NCBI GenBank assembly: GCA_947440895.1
Contig: CANETO010000043.1
Span: 1-9,995 of the forward strand
From: Planctomycetaceae bacterium
GTDB lineage: Bacteria; Planctomycetota; Planctomycetia; Pirellulales; UBA1268
Direction: 5' to 3'
Length of the DNA stretch: 9,995 nt
The notes beneath the pieces are model-generated. The model ran no database searches. It was not told the DNA's origin and was given only the letters and a program-made list of their open reading frames with translations. Each line of letters opens with the position of its first letter. The first letter of the stretch is position 1. Position numbers and translations under genes: made by a program. Below, one piece after another: positions 1 to 6,736 of this stretch.

Positions 1-44
1 GAATGTTTTTGTTGTAGCCCGATTCATTGCTGTGGACTCTTGAT

Positions 45-428
45 ATGCCTCGTCTGCTTGGCGTCGACATTCCGTCTGAGAAAAAGACGATCTACTCGCT
101 GCAGTATCTGTATGGCGTCGGTCCGCGGGTGGCCCGCGAACTCTGCCATAAGGCCGGCGTTGATCCGCTGAGCAATGCCCGCGACCTCCACGAGGATGAG
201 TTGGCCCGCATGGCCTCGCTCCTCGACAAGGATTACGTCGTCGAGGGGCAGTTGCGTCGGCAGGTGTCGCAAAACATCTCACGTCTCAAGGACATCGCGA
301 GCTACCGTGGGCTGCGTCATCGCCGCGGCCTGCCCGTCCGCGGTCAGCGCACTCGCACCAATGCCCGGACCCGCAAGGGACCCAAGAAGACCGTCGCTGG
401 CAAGAAGGGCGTGAAAGACCTTAAGTAG
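45..428 (+). CDS. rpsM: 30S ribosomal protein S13
   Basis: S13 sits in the head of the small subunit, where it contacts 16S rRNA and the P-site tRNA and forms bridges to the large subunit. The 127-residue product has the family's usual length. It opens with a typical S13 start (MPRLLGVDIP), has the helix-hairpin-helix-like YGVGPRVARELC segment around residues 23-35, and a conserved basic tail at residues 88-113 (RGLRHRRGLPVRG, then TNARTRKGPKK). I chose the ATG at 45 because homologues begin MARIAGVDIP. The in-frame TTG at 27 would only add six non-conserved residues. No Shine-Dalgarno sequence is visible upstream. It is the first gene of the alpha operon seen here. An rpmJ gene, often found just upstream in other bacteria, is not visible in the 44 nt available. 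Confidence 0.97.
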   Translation: MPRLLGVDIPSEKKTIYSLQYLYGVGPRVARELCHKAGVDPLSNARDLHEDELARMASLLDKDYVVEGQLRRQVSQNISRLKDIASYRGLRHRRGLPVRGQRTRTNARTRKGPKKTVAGKKGVKDLK

Positions 429-536
429 CCCTCTGCTGCTGTTCATTCCCACCGCGGGGGCCTTGCCTCAGCCGTGTTCCGCTCCACCATGTTTCATTCA
501 GGCCTCTTCCTTTCTTTCTGAGACTCAAGTTCACCC

Positions 537-914
537 ATGTCCAAGGTTGCCAAAACCAAGAAGAAGAGTGTTTCAGCTGGGATCGCGTACATCAGCGCCA
601 GCTTCAACAACACAACGGTCACGATTACGGATCCCAGGGGAGACACGTTGTGTTGGGCGAGCGGTGGCACCTGCGGCTTCAAGGGGAGCCGCAAGGGCAC
701 TCCCTTTGCTGGCCAGTGTGCCGCGCAGCAGGCTGCGGAGAAGGCCGCCAAGTTCGGCGTCAAGGATCTCGAGGTGCGGGTCTGTGGGCCGGGAAGCGGT
801 CGCGAGAGCGCGATCACCGCGCTGACCGCCGCGGGAATGAATGTCAAAAGCATCGAGGATATCACGCCCCTGCCGCACAACGGCTGCCGTCCGCCCAAGA
901 AGCGACGGGTGTAA
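537..914 (+). CDS. rpsK: 30S ribosomal protein S11
   Basis: S11 forms part of the small-subunit platform and lies near the mRNA exit region and the S7/S18 neighbourhood. The 125-residue product carries the family signatures: SASFNNTTVTITD (about residues 21-33), GFKGSRKGTPFAGQ (about residues 47-60), GPGSGRESAITAL (about residues 84-96) and the near-universal end PHNGCRPPKKRRV. Two details are mildly unusual: GSRKG where most bacteria have GSRKS, and five cysteines in a small protein. The gene follows rpsM after a 108-nt pyrimidine-rich spacer. No Shine-Dalgarno sequence precedes the ATG, so initiation may rely on an unstructured, pyrimidine-rich leader and S1 (inference). The start fits homologues, which begin with a short lysine-rich segment. 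Confidence 0.97.
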   Translation: MSKVAKTKKKSVSAGIAYISASFNNTTVTITDPRGDTLCWASGGTCGFKGSRKGTPFAGQCAAQQAAEKAAKFGVKDLEVRVCGPGSGRESAITALTAAGMNVKSIEDITPLPHNGCRPPKKRRV

Positions 915-949
915 TACCTCGATTTCCGTCCTCCGCGATCCCCCACGGT

Positions 950-1046
950 GGCTGCGAGGGGATGCGAAAGGATGCGGTGGGTCGCAGCCTTCCGGATAGC
1001 ACGCACAAGACGCATCGCACGCAACACTTCCCGGGGTTTCCCGGGG
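950..1046 (+). promoter_or_regulatory. Structured rpsD leader with two hairpins
   Basis: Two inverted repeats lie in the 175-nt gap before rpsD. The first is an exact 8-bp stem, GGCTGCGA (950-957) with TCGCAGCC (982-989), and a 24-nt loop. Its loop side carries GGATGCG twice with a 10-nt period (960-966 and 970-976), and CGCATC at 1011-1016 could pair with either copy instead. The second is a 6-bp all-GC stem, CCCGGG (1030-1035) with CCCGGG (1040-1045), around a GTTT loop, 44 nt before the start codon. There is no T-tract, so these are not intrinsic terminators. S4 is a known autogenous repressor of alpha-operon genes in E. coli and of its own mRNA in Bacillus. A role as an S4 target here is inference. 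Confidence 0.4.
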
Positions 1047-1089
1047 CAAACAATAACAACGTCAACACTCATCAAGAGCGAATCGATTC

Positions 1090-1716
1090 ATGGGACGCAT
1101 TACTGGTCCGGTCTGCCGACTCTGCCGCCGGGATGGCCTCAAGCTGTTCCTCAAGGGAAACCGCTGTGACACCCCGAAGTGCGCTTTTGAGAGGCGTGCC
1201 ACTCCCCCTGGTATGGTGCAGAAGCGCCGTTCGAAGCCGACGGAGTACGGCGTGCATCTCCGTGAAAAGCAGAAGGTCAAGCACTACTACGGTGTCTTGG
1301 AGCGTCAGTTTCGCACCTACTTTGCCAGGGCTGAGCGGGGCAAGGGGAATACGGGCGAAACGCTGATGTCGCTGCTGGAGCGGAGGCTTGACAACGTGGT
1401 GCACCGGCTGGGTTTTTCGCCGTCGCGTTCCGGAGCTCGTCAGTTGGTGATGCACGGGCATATTACGATCAACGGTCGTCGCGTCGACGTGCCGAGCTAC
1501 CAGGTGAAGGCGGGCGACGTAGTGAGAGTCAAGAATCGCAAGCCGAGCCTGCAGTTGGTGCACTCGGCCTTGGCCGAATTTCGCCGGGACGTCCCCGACT
1601 TTCTCTCGCGGAGCGAAGGCGGCGTGCCTGAGGGGCGTGTGGATCGGCTGCCCGTTTCCGACGACGTTTCCATTCCCGTTCAGGCCAATCTGATTATCGA
1701 GCTCTGCTCCAAGTAA
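1090..1716 (+). CDS. rpsD: 30S ribosomal protein S4, zinc-binding form
   Basis: S4 is a primary 16S rRNA binder that nucleates small-subunit assembly and lines the mRNA entry channel. The 208-residue product has the usual length. The N-terminal region has four cysteines at C9, C12, C26 and C31 (C-x2-C-x13-C-x4-C), the same layout as the zinc-binding Thermus S4, so this is the C+ paralogue type. The segment around residues 64-76 (KHYYGVLERQFRT) and the S4 RNA-binding domain (about residues 97-160, with RLDNVVHRLGFSPSRSGARQ and HGHITINGRRVDVPSY) are clear, and the protein ends LIIELCSK. The gene lies 175 nt after rpsK behind a structured leader. Its Shine-Dalgarno match is weak (AAGAG, 11 nt upstream). 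In other bacteria S4 represses ribosomal-protein translation and takes part in antitermination. Confidence 0.97.
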   Translation: MGRITGPVCRLCRRDGLKLFLKGNRCDTPKCAFERRATPPGMVQKRRSKPTEYGVHLREKQKVKHYYGVLERQFRTYFARAERGKGNTGETLMSLLERRLDNVVHRLGFSPSRSGARQLVMHGHITINGRRVDVPSYQVKAGDVVRVKNRKPSLQLVHSALAEFRRDVPDFLSRSEGGVPEGRVDRLPVSDDVSIPVQANLIIELCSK

Positions 1717-1737
1717 TTCGACGCACTCATTCGTTCC

Positions 1738-1768
1738 AGGGTTCGTGGTCGCGAGGGTTCGTGGTCGC
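1738..1768 (+). repeat. 15-bp tandem direct repeat upstream of rpoA
   Basis: The sequence AGGGTTCGTGGTCGC occurs at 1738-1752 and again at 1754-1768, separated by one base, giving a 16-nt period. It lies in the 130-nt spacer between rpsD and rpoA, which is also rich in scattered TCGT tetramers. It could be a replication-slippage duplication or a protein-binding site. The sequence alone does not decide. Confidence 0.8.
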
Positions 1769-1834
1769 AAAGCCGTCTTTCCGTCATCGTTTTCCGAATA
1801 CCGTTTCTCATCGTCCGTCGTCAGTCGTGGCAAG

Positions 1835-1840
1835 AAGGAG
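1835..1840 (+). promoter_or_regulatory. Shine-Dalgarno sequence fixing the rpoA start
   Basis: AAGGAG lies six bases before the ATG at 1847. It is the strongest ribosome binding site in the window. Together with the match to RpoA N-termini it rules out the in-frame GTG at 1745, which would add 34 non-conserved residues. Confidence 0.85.
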
Positions 1841-1846
1841 TTCCGC

Positions 1847-2836
1847 ATGCATATTCGTTGGCGAGGCCTCGAGCTACCCGGCTCGGTAGTGCCCGATCAA
1901 AAGACGCTTACGGGCACCTACGGCAAGTTCGTCGCTGAGCCGTTTGAGAGGGGCTTCGGTACCACCGTGGGCAACAGCCTGCGGCGGGTGTTGCTGTCGA
2001 GTCTCGAAGGGAGCGCAGTCACCCAGATCAAACTGGCTGGCACCCTGCACGAATTCACCACCATCAAGGGGGTGTTGGAAGACGTCACCGACATCGTGCT
2101 CGCCGTCAAGAGTCTCGTGGTCAAGAACCACAGCGATTCCACGCGTGTGATTCGCGTGGAGCGGAGCACCAAGGGTCCGATCACCGGCGCCGACGTCATC
2201 ACGGACGAGGCAGTCGAGGTCGTCAACAAGGATCTCGTGCTTGCGACTCTCACCGATGACGTGCCGTTCGAGTTGGAGATGGTGGTGGAGAACGGCCGCG
2301 GCTATGTGCCGTCCAGCGAGCACACCCAGGTGTCGCAGGAGATCGGAATCATTCCGGTCGACGCCGTTTTCAGCCCGGTCACTCGCGTGAAGTACGAAGT
2401 CGAGGAGACTCGGGTCGGTCAGAAGACCAACTACGACCGGTTGACCATGGAGATCTGGACCAACGGCACCGTGACGCCGGAAATGGCGCTCGTGGAGGCT
2501 GCCAAGATTCTTCGCAAGCACCTCAACCCGTTCGTCGGCTATGCCAAGCCCGGTCCCACCGTCAGCCTGGCTGCAGCGGGTGGCGTGCTGGCCATCGAGG
2601 CCCCGCTGGAAAGCCGTTTGGGCATGCTCGTCTCCGATCTGCGGCTGTCGCTGCGGTCGAATAACTGCCTCGAAGAGGGGGGCATCGCCACCCTTCGCGA
2701 ACTGGTCTCCCGTACCCGGGAAGACCTGTTGGAATTGAGGAATTTCGGCGAGACTTCGCTGGAGGAGATCGAGGGCAAACTCCGCGAGCATGGACTGCAC
2801 CTCGGTATGCCCCTGCCCGCCAGTTCCGAGGCCTGA
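1847..2836 (+). CDS. rpoA: DNA-directed RNA polymerase subunit alpha
   Basis: RpoA dimerises to scaffold assembly of beta and beta' and contacts UP elements and activators. The product is 329 residues, the same length as E. coli alpha. The N-terminal assembly domain (about 1-235) shows EPFERGFGTTVGNSLRRVLLSSLEGSAVTQIK (residues about 27-58), and KTNYDRLTMEIWTNGTVTPEMAL lies near residue 200. A linker precedes the C-terminal domain (about 255-325), with LRSNNCL containing R270, equivalent to the DNA-contacting E. coli R265, and the FGETSLEEIE helix-hairpin-helix segment. At the position of E. coli K298 this protein has T303. The gene sits between rpsD and rplQ, 130 nt after the former. A hairpin overlaps its stop codon. 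Confidence 0.97.
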   Translation: MHIRWRGLELPGSVVPDQKTLTGTYGKFVAEPFERGFGTTVGNSLRRVLLSSLEGSAVTQIKLAGTLHEFTTIKGVLEDVTDIVLAVKSLVVKNHSDSTRVIRVERSTKGPITGADVITDEAVEVVNKDLVLATLTDDVPFELEMVVENGRGYVPSSEHTQVSQEIGIIPVDAVFSPVTRVKYEVEETRVGQKTNYDRLTMEIWTNGTVTPEMALVEAAKILRKHLNPFVGYAKPGPTVSLAAAGGVLAIEAPLESRLGMLVSDLRLSLRSNNCLEEGGIATLRELVSRTREDLLELRNFGETSLEEIEGKLREHGLHLGMPLPASSEA

Positions 2837-2874
2837 TCGCCAGCCGTTTTGTCAGGCCTCCGGGCCAGTTTTTT
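2828..2874 (+). terminator. Possible terminator or attenuator at the rpoA stop
   Basis: An exact 9-bp inverted repeat, GAGGCCTGA (2828-2836) and TCAGGCCTC (2852-2860), has a 15-nt loop. Its left arm includes the rpoA stop codon. A run of six T lies at 2869-2874, eight bases after the stem. A second, shorter stem, GGCC (2855-2858) with GGCC (2863-2866), ends two bases before the T-run and excludes the first. The gap between the long stem and the T-tract is not ideal for an intrinsic terminator, so partial termination, attenuation or mRNA 3'-end protection are all possible. Confidence 0.4.
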
Positions 2875-2925
2875 GTTTCAGTCTTTCCTGCTCCCGAACA
2901 CACCAGAGAACGTCGAGGATCACCC

Positions 2926-3507
2926 ATGCGACACCGTCGTAAAGGCCGCGTACTTGGCCGTAGTCCATCTCATCAGCGGGCTTTGCTCAGGAATCTTGCC
3001 TCGGCCCTGATGCTGACGGAGCGTGAGACAGAGGCCGGGGAAGTGGGCGCACCAAAGGTGGCAGGGCGGATCATCACCACGCTGGCCAAGGCCAAGGAAG
3101 TGCGTCCCCTCGTGGAACGCTGCATCACGATCGCGAAGCGGGGCCTCGTGAGCCTCGATCAGGCGAAAGAGTTTGGCACTTCTGCCGACCGTGATTCCGC
3201 AGCCTGGAAGCAGTGGCGGACCAGCGACCGGTGGTCCCAGTGGGCGCAGGCGGTGGCGCCTGCCGTTACGGCTCGCCGTCGAGTTGTGCAGTTGCTGGGT
3301 GACAAGCAGGCCGCCAGGATCGTTTTCGAGAAGGTTGCGCCGCGTTTCGTGGACCGTCCCGGTGGTTACACCAGGATCCTCAAACTCGCCACGCCGCGAC
3401 TGGGCGATGCCGGCCCCCGTGCCCTGATTGAATTCGTGGGCCCGGAAGTGGCCGCTGGCCGCTCCCAGGCCCCCAAGGTCGAGTCTGCTCGGCCAGCCAA
3501 GGCCTAA
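2926..3507 (+). CDS. rplQ: 50S ribosomal protein L17 with lineage insertions
   Basis: L17 is a large-subunit protein near the peptide exit tunnel and the last gene of the alpha operon. Conserved blocks are MRHRRKGRVLGRSPSHQRALLRNLA (residues 1-25), RIITTLAKAKEVRPLVE (48-64) and APRFVDRPGGYTRILKL, followed by RLGDAGPRALIEFV. At 193 residues it is well above the usual 120-130. The excess has three parts: about 13 residues after TER (34-46), about 40 residues at 74-115 containing W94, W97, W103 and W106 (W-x2-W-x5-W-x2-W), and an Ala/Pro/Lys-rich C-terminal tail. As I recall, similar expansions occur in other planctomycete L17 proteins. A GAGGA Shine-Dalgarno sequence lies six bases before the ATG. 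The gene follows rpoA after 89 nt. No frameshift is visible, because the insertions are in frame and flanked by conserved blocks. Confidence 0.96.
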   Translation: MRHRRKGRVLGRSPSHQRALLRNLASALMLTERETEAGEVGAPKVAGRIITTLAKAKEVRPLVERCITIAKRGLVSLDQAKEFGTSADRDSAAWKQWRTSDRWSQWAQAVAPAVTARRRVVQLLGDKQAARIVFEKVAPRFVDRPGGYTRILKLATPRLGDAGPRALIEFVGPEVAAGRSQAPKVESARPAKA

Positions 3508-3692
3508 GGCTAGCCCGAAAAGCTTCCCACGCCGCTGGTAGCAGGCGGCCGAAGGCGGAGGTTTCGGTGCTTGGGTTGGGCCGAAGTCTGGCCTGTGCAT
3601 AGACTGGTGGGAGTCCGATCGACATGGTCCTCCCACGTCCCGTGGAGGGCGTGTTGACGGAATGCCGACAGGTCTCGGCAGAGGGCTCGGTC

Positions 3693-5423
3693 ATGGTGTG
3701 GGCGATTGAAATTTCCCCGCTGCCCCCGGGTTTCCGGGAAACGTCGCTTCGTCTGATCCGAGCGGCGGTCCTGGTGGTGGTCTTTGTGGTGCAGGGCGGC
3801 CGGATGGCCAGCCCTGCCGAGCAGGATCACTTCGGCATCCCGCAGGTGAAATTCATCAATGAACAGATCTCCTCCAGTTGGATAGATGCCGAGTTGAAGC
3901 CTTCAGAGGCTGCCACGGACGGTGAATGGTGCCGCCGGGTCTATCTCGACGTCATCGGTCGCATTCCGTCGTTGGAAGAAGTGCGGGCGTACGTCGCCGA
4001 CTCATCTCCCACAAAGCGGCCCGATCTCGTGGACCGACTGCTTGGGGAGGGGTTCGTCGATGACTATGCCCGAAACTGGACCGACGTCTGGAGCACGGTG
4101 CTCATCGGTCGCGATGTCGGCAACGAGATGGTGAGCCGGCCCGGGATGCGGCAGTATCTCCGGCGTTCGTTTTCGAAGAACATTCCCTATGACCGCTTCA
4201 TGGAGGAACTCGTCACCGCCACCGGCGCGAATGCCAATCGTGAAGATGCGGATGGTTTCAACGGAGCGGCAAATTTTCTCAGTGGCACGTTGGCGGAAGA
4301 CGGCGTTCAGGCGACCGCCAAAACGGCCCAGATATTCCTGGGACTGCAGGTCCAGTGCACCCAGTGCCACAACCACCCATTCAACAAAGGAAAGCAGAAC
4401 CAGTTCTGGGAACTCAACGCCTTCTTTCGTCAGGCCCGGGCCTTGCGGCGATTCAACGGCTCCCGGGACATCCAGTGGATCGAATTGGTGGACGAGGATT
4501 TTCCTGGCGAAGGGGGCAATGCCGAAGAGGCGGAACTCTATTACGAACTCCGCAACGGTCTGATGAAGGTCGCCTACCCCGTTTTTGTGGACGGGACGGA
4601 AATCTCGCGAAGTGGCTACGTGCCTCGCACGCTGGAGAGCGGCGAGAACATCGGCGTCCACCGTCGCCGGGAGTTGGCCTCACTCATCAAGGCCAGCCCG
4701 CTCATGGCCAAGGCGATCGTGAACAGGATGTGGGGGCATTTCCTTGGGTATGGTTTCACCAGGCCGGCGGATGACCTGGGCGAACACAACCCGCCGTCGC
4801 ATCCGGAACTGCTCGACGGTCTGGCGGAACGGTTTCGGCAGCAGAGCTTTGACCTGAAGGAGTTGATCCGCTGGATCGTTCTCTCGAGGCCATATGCCCT
4901 GTCGAGCAAGGCAACCAAGGGAAATCATCGCGATGATCCCGCGCTCGGCGAGCAGCCGAAGTTCACGCACTTCTATCTCCGCCAAATGCGGGCGGAGGAA
5001 CTCTACGAATCGCTTCTGACCGCGACGGAAGCGGATCAGACCCGTGGCGGCGAAGATGCTGCGAAGAAAAAAGACCAGTGGCTTTCGCAGTTCATCACCA
5101 CTTTTGGCACGGATGAGGGGGACGACGCCACTGCGTTCAACGGCTCGATCCCCCAGGTCTTGATGATGTTCAACGGCGATCTCATCAAGCAGGCAACGAA
5201 TACGGGGAAGGGAGGATTCCTGGACCGGGTGGCGAATGGGAACATGAAGAACGCCGGGAAAATCACCACCCTGTATCAGGCGGCTCTGGCCAGGAACCCC
5301 TCGGCCAAGGAGGTGGCTGCCGCCAACGAATTGCTGGTAGCCCGCAAAGGGGATGCCAGCGGTGCCCTCCAGGATATCTGGTGGGCGGTGCTCAATTCCA
5401 ACGAGTTCATCATCAACCACTAG
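3693..5423 (+). CDS. Secreted DUF1549/DUF1553 protein (PSCyt-like)
   Basis: This is a planctomycete surface or periplasmic protein of unknown reaction. With the ATG at 3693 it has 576 residues. Residues about 19-33 (LRLIRAAVLVVVFVV) form a hydrophobic signal or anchor, with possible cleavage near residue 39. DUF1549 covers about residues 53-270, including RRVYLDVIGRIP (81-92) and the hallmark CTQCHNHPF (C222, C225, H226, H228). DUF1553 covers about 320-565, including NRMWGHF (344-350) and HNPPSHPELLDGLAE (365 onward). There is no separate N-terminal PSCyt1 cytochrome domain, so this is a short form. An in-frame ATG at 3624 would add 23 residues. I prefer 3693 because it places the signal sequence nearer the start and has AGAGG eight bases upstream. 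The DUF1501 gene follows after 18 nt, the usual partner arrangement. The CxxCH may bind heme or metal, but this is unproven. Confidence 0.93.
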   Translation: MVWAIEISPLPPGFRETSLRLIRAAVLVVVFVVQGGRMASPAEQDHFGIPQVKFINEQISSSWIDAELKPSEAATDGEWCRRVYLDVIGRIPSLEEVRAYVADSSPTKRPDLVDRLLGEGFVDDYARNWTDVWSTVLIGRDVGNEMVSRPGMRQYLRRSFSKNIPYDRFMEELVTATGANANREDADGFNGAANFLSGTLAEDGVQATAKTAQIFLGLQVQCTQCHNHPFNKGKQNQFWELNAFFRQARALRRFNGSRDIQWIELVDEDFPGEGGNAEEAELYYELRNGLMKVAYPVFVDGTEISRSGYVPRTLESGENIGVHRRRELASLIKASPLMAKAIVNRMWGHFLGYGFTRPADDLGEHNPPSHPELLDGLAERFRQQSFDLKELIRWIVLSRPYALSSKATKGNHRDDPALGEQPKFTHFYLRQMRAEELYESLLTATEADQTRGGEDAAKKKDQWLSQFITTFGTDEGDDATAFNGSIPQVLMMFNGDLIKQATNTGKGGFLDRVANGNMKNAGKITTLYQAALARNPSAKEVAAANELLVARKGDASGALQDIWWAVLNSNEFIINH

Positions 5424-5441
5424 ACGTCAGGAGCCCTGATC

Positions 5442-6719
5442 ATGTCCATCATGGTTGATCTGCCGAACGGCATGAATCGTCGTCATTTCATCAGCCATCT
5501 GATGGGGGCCGCCGCGTTGGCGGTACCGGCCACGGCCTTCACCACGACGTTGCTCGCCAACGCCACCGACCTCAAGAAACGGCACAAGTCCGCCATTCTG
5601 CTCTGGATGGGCGGCGGGCCCAGCACGATGGATATCTGGGACCTGAAGCCCGGTGCGCCCACGGGCGGACCGTTCAAGCAGATCGCAACCAGTGCCGACG
5701 GTATCGCCATCTGTGAGCACATGCCGCTCATGGCCAAGCAGATGCACCAGATGTCGATCGTGCGGTCGATGAGCACCCGCGAGGCCGATCACATGCGGGG
5801 CCGCTATGCCATGCACACCGGCTACGTCCCTAACCCCAACGTCGAGCATCCCGGCTACGGCTCAGTCGTCGCCCACGAACTCGCCGCACAGGTTGCCGAC
5901 CTCGAGATTCCTCCGTTCGTCTCGGTCGGGAGCGGCAGCGTCGGCCCGGGGTTCCTGGGGATGACCTGTGCCCCGTTTCAGGTCGATTCCAACGGCAATG
6001 TCCGCAATCTCGACACGGGCATCGATCCCAGCCGGCTGGAGCAGCGGCTGAAGATGCTCAGCACGATCGAGAACAAATTCATCGGCGAGAAGCGGGGTGG
6101 ATCGGCAGAAGACCACCGCAAGGTGCTCGACAAGACCGTCAAGCTCATGACGAGCAAGCAGATGGCGGCCTTTCAAGTGATGCAGGAGTCGAAGGAGGTA
6201 CAGGAGAAATACGGCACCACTGGGTTTGGTCGGGGCTGCCTGCTGGCCCGGCGGCTCGTCGAGGCTGGCGTGCCCTTCATCGAGGTCGACTTCGGTGGCT
6301 GGGACATGCATGCCGATATCTTCCCGGCGTTGGCCGACCGGAAGTTGCCGGAACTGGACAGGGCGATGAGCGCCCTGGTGAGCGATCTCGCCGATCGTGG
6401 TCTGCTCGACGACACGGCCATCATCTGGATGGGCGAATTCAGTCGCACGCCGACGATCAATGGCGGTGGCGGCCGCGATCACTGGGCGCGGAGTTGGAGC
6501 GTGGTGGTGGGCGGCGCGGGGTTCAAGCGCGGCGTGGTGGTGGGCGAGACCAGTTCCGATGGCAAGGAGGTGGCAACGGAGCCCTATACATCGCAGGATG
6601 TCATGGCCAGTCTGCTCAAGTCGCTCGACATCTCCTTGGAGACCACGTTCACGGCCAAGAATGGAAGGCCCATGAAGATTGCCAACTCTGGAAAGGTGAT
6701 CAAGGAGTTGTTCACCTGA
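5442..6719 (+). CDS. DUF1501 protein with Tat signal
   Basis: DUF1501 proteins belong to the alkaline-phosphatase/sulfatase-like superfamily and have no firmly assigned substrate. The product is 425 residues. It begins with a Tat-type signal: NRRHFIS at residues 12-18, then a hydrophobic stretch (about 20-38). An alternative start is the Met at residue 11. Family landmarks are WMGGGPSTMDIWDLKPG (about residues 55-71), DFGGWDMHADIF (D283, D288, H290) and WMGEFSRTPTINGGGGRDHW (329-348). The Asp/His residues are where this fold would hold metal (inference). AGGAG lies eight bases before the ATG, and only 18 nt separate it from the preceding DUF1549/DUF1553 gene, so co-transcription is likely. 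Tat export implies folding in the cytoplasm, possibly with bound cofactor. No truncation is seen. Confidence 0.94.
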   Translation: MSIMVDLPNGMNRRHFISHLMGAAALAVPATAFTTTLLANATDLKKRHKSAILLWMGGGPSTMDIWDLKPGAPTGGPFKQIATSADGIAICEHMPLMAKQMHQMSIVRSMSTREADHMRGRYAMHTGYVPNPNVEHPGYGSVVAHELAAQVADLEIPPFVSVGSGSVGPGFLGMTCAPFQVDSNGNVRNLDTGIDPSRLEQRLKMLSTIENKFIGEKRGGSAEDHRKVLDKTVKLMTSKQMAAFQVMQESKEVQEKYGTTGFGRGCLLARRLVEAGVPFIEVDFGGWDMHADIFPALADRKLPELDRAMSALVSDLADRGLLDDTAIIWMGEFSRTPTINGGGGRDHWARSWSVVVGGAGFKRGVVVGETSSDGKEVATEPYTSQDVMASLLKSLDISLETTFTAKNGRPMKIANSGKVIKELFT

Positions 6720-6736
6720 TTCGCGCGGCCGTCGAA

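Noticed and set aside
498..506. TCAGGCCTC in the rpsM-rpsK spacer, repeated at 2852-2860 after rpoA
   Set aside because: One shared 9-mer between two spacers is expected by chance at about this frequency. The first copy has no pairing partner nearby.
650..1366. 238-codon + strand frame spanning rpsK, the spacer and rpsD
   Set aside because: It overlaps two certain ribosomal genes in another frame and its product has no recognisable domain.
1745..1846. GTG start 34 codons upstream in rpoA
   Set aside because: The ATG at 1847 has AAGGAG at ideal spacing and gives the standard RpoA length. The extension runs over the tandem repeat.
1874..2800. 308-codon open frame on the - strand opposite rpoA
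   Set aside because: It mirrors a GC-rich coding gene with strong codon bias. The product matches no family I recognise, and rpoA is certain on the + strand.
3531..3549. GCCGC/GCGGC inverted repeat after rplQ as the operon terminator
   Set aside because: The stem has only 5 bp with a 9-base loop and no T-tract follows, so it gives no real support for an intrinsic terminator.
3570..3605. Promoter before the DUF1549/DUF1553 gene (TTGGGC, 18 nt, TAGACT)
   Set aside because: The boxes match the consensus at only three and four of six positions. A promoter is likely somewhere in this gap, but these boxes do not establish it.
6494..6736. N-terminal extension of the MATE reading frame into the DUF1501 gene
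   Set aside because: The extra 81 residues are Gly/Arg-rich, not membrane-like, and come from another frame of the conserved DUF1501 C-terminus.
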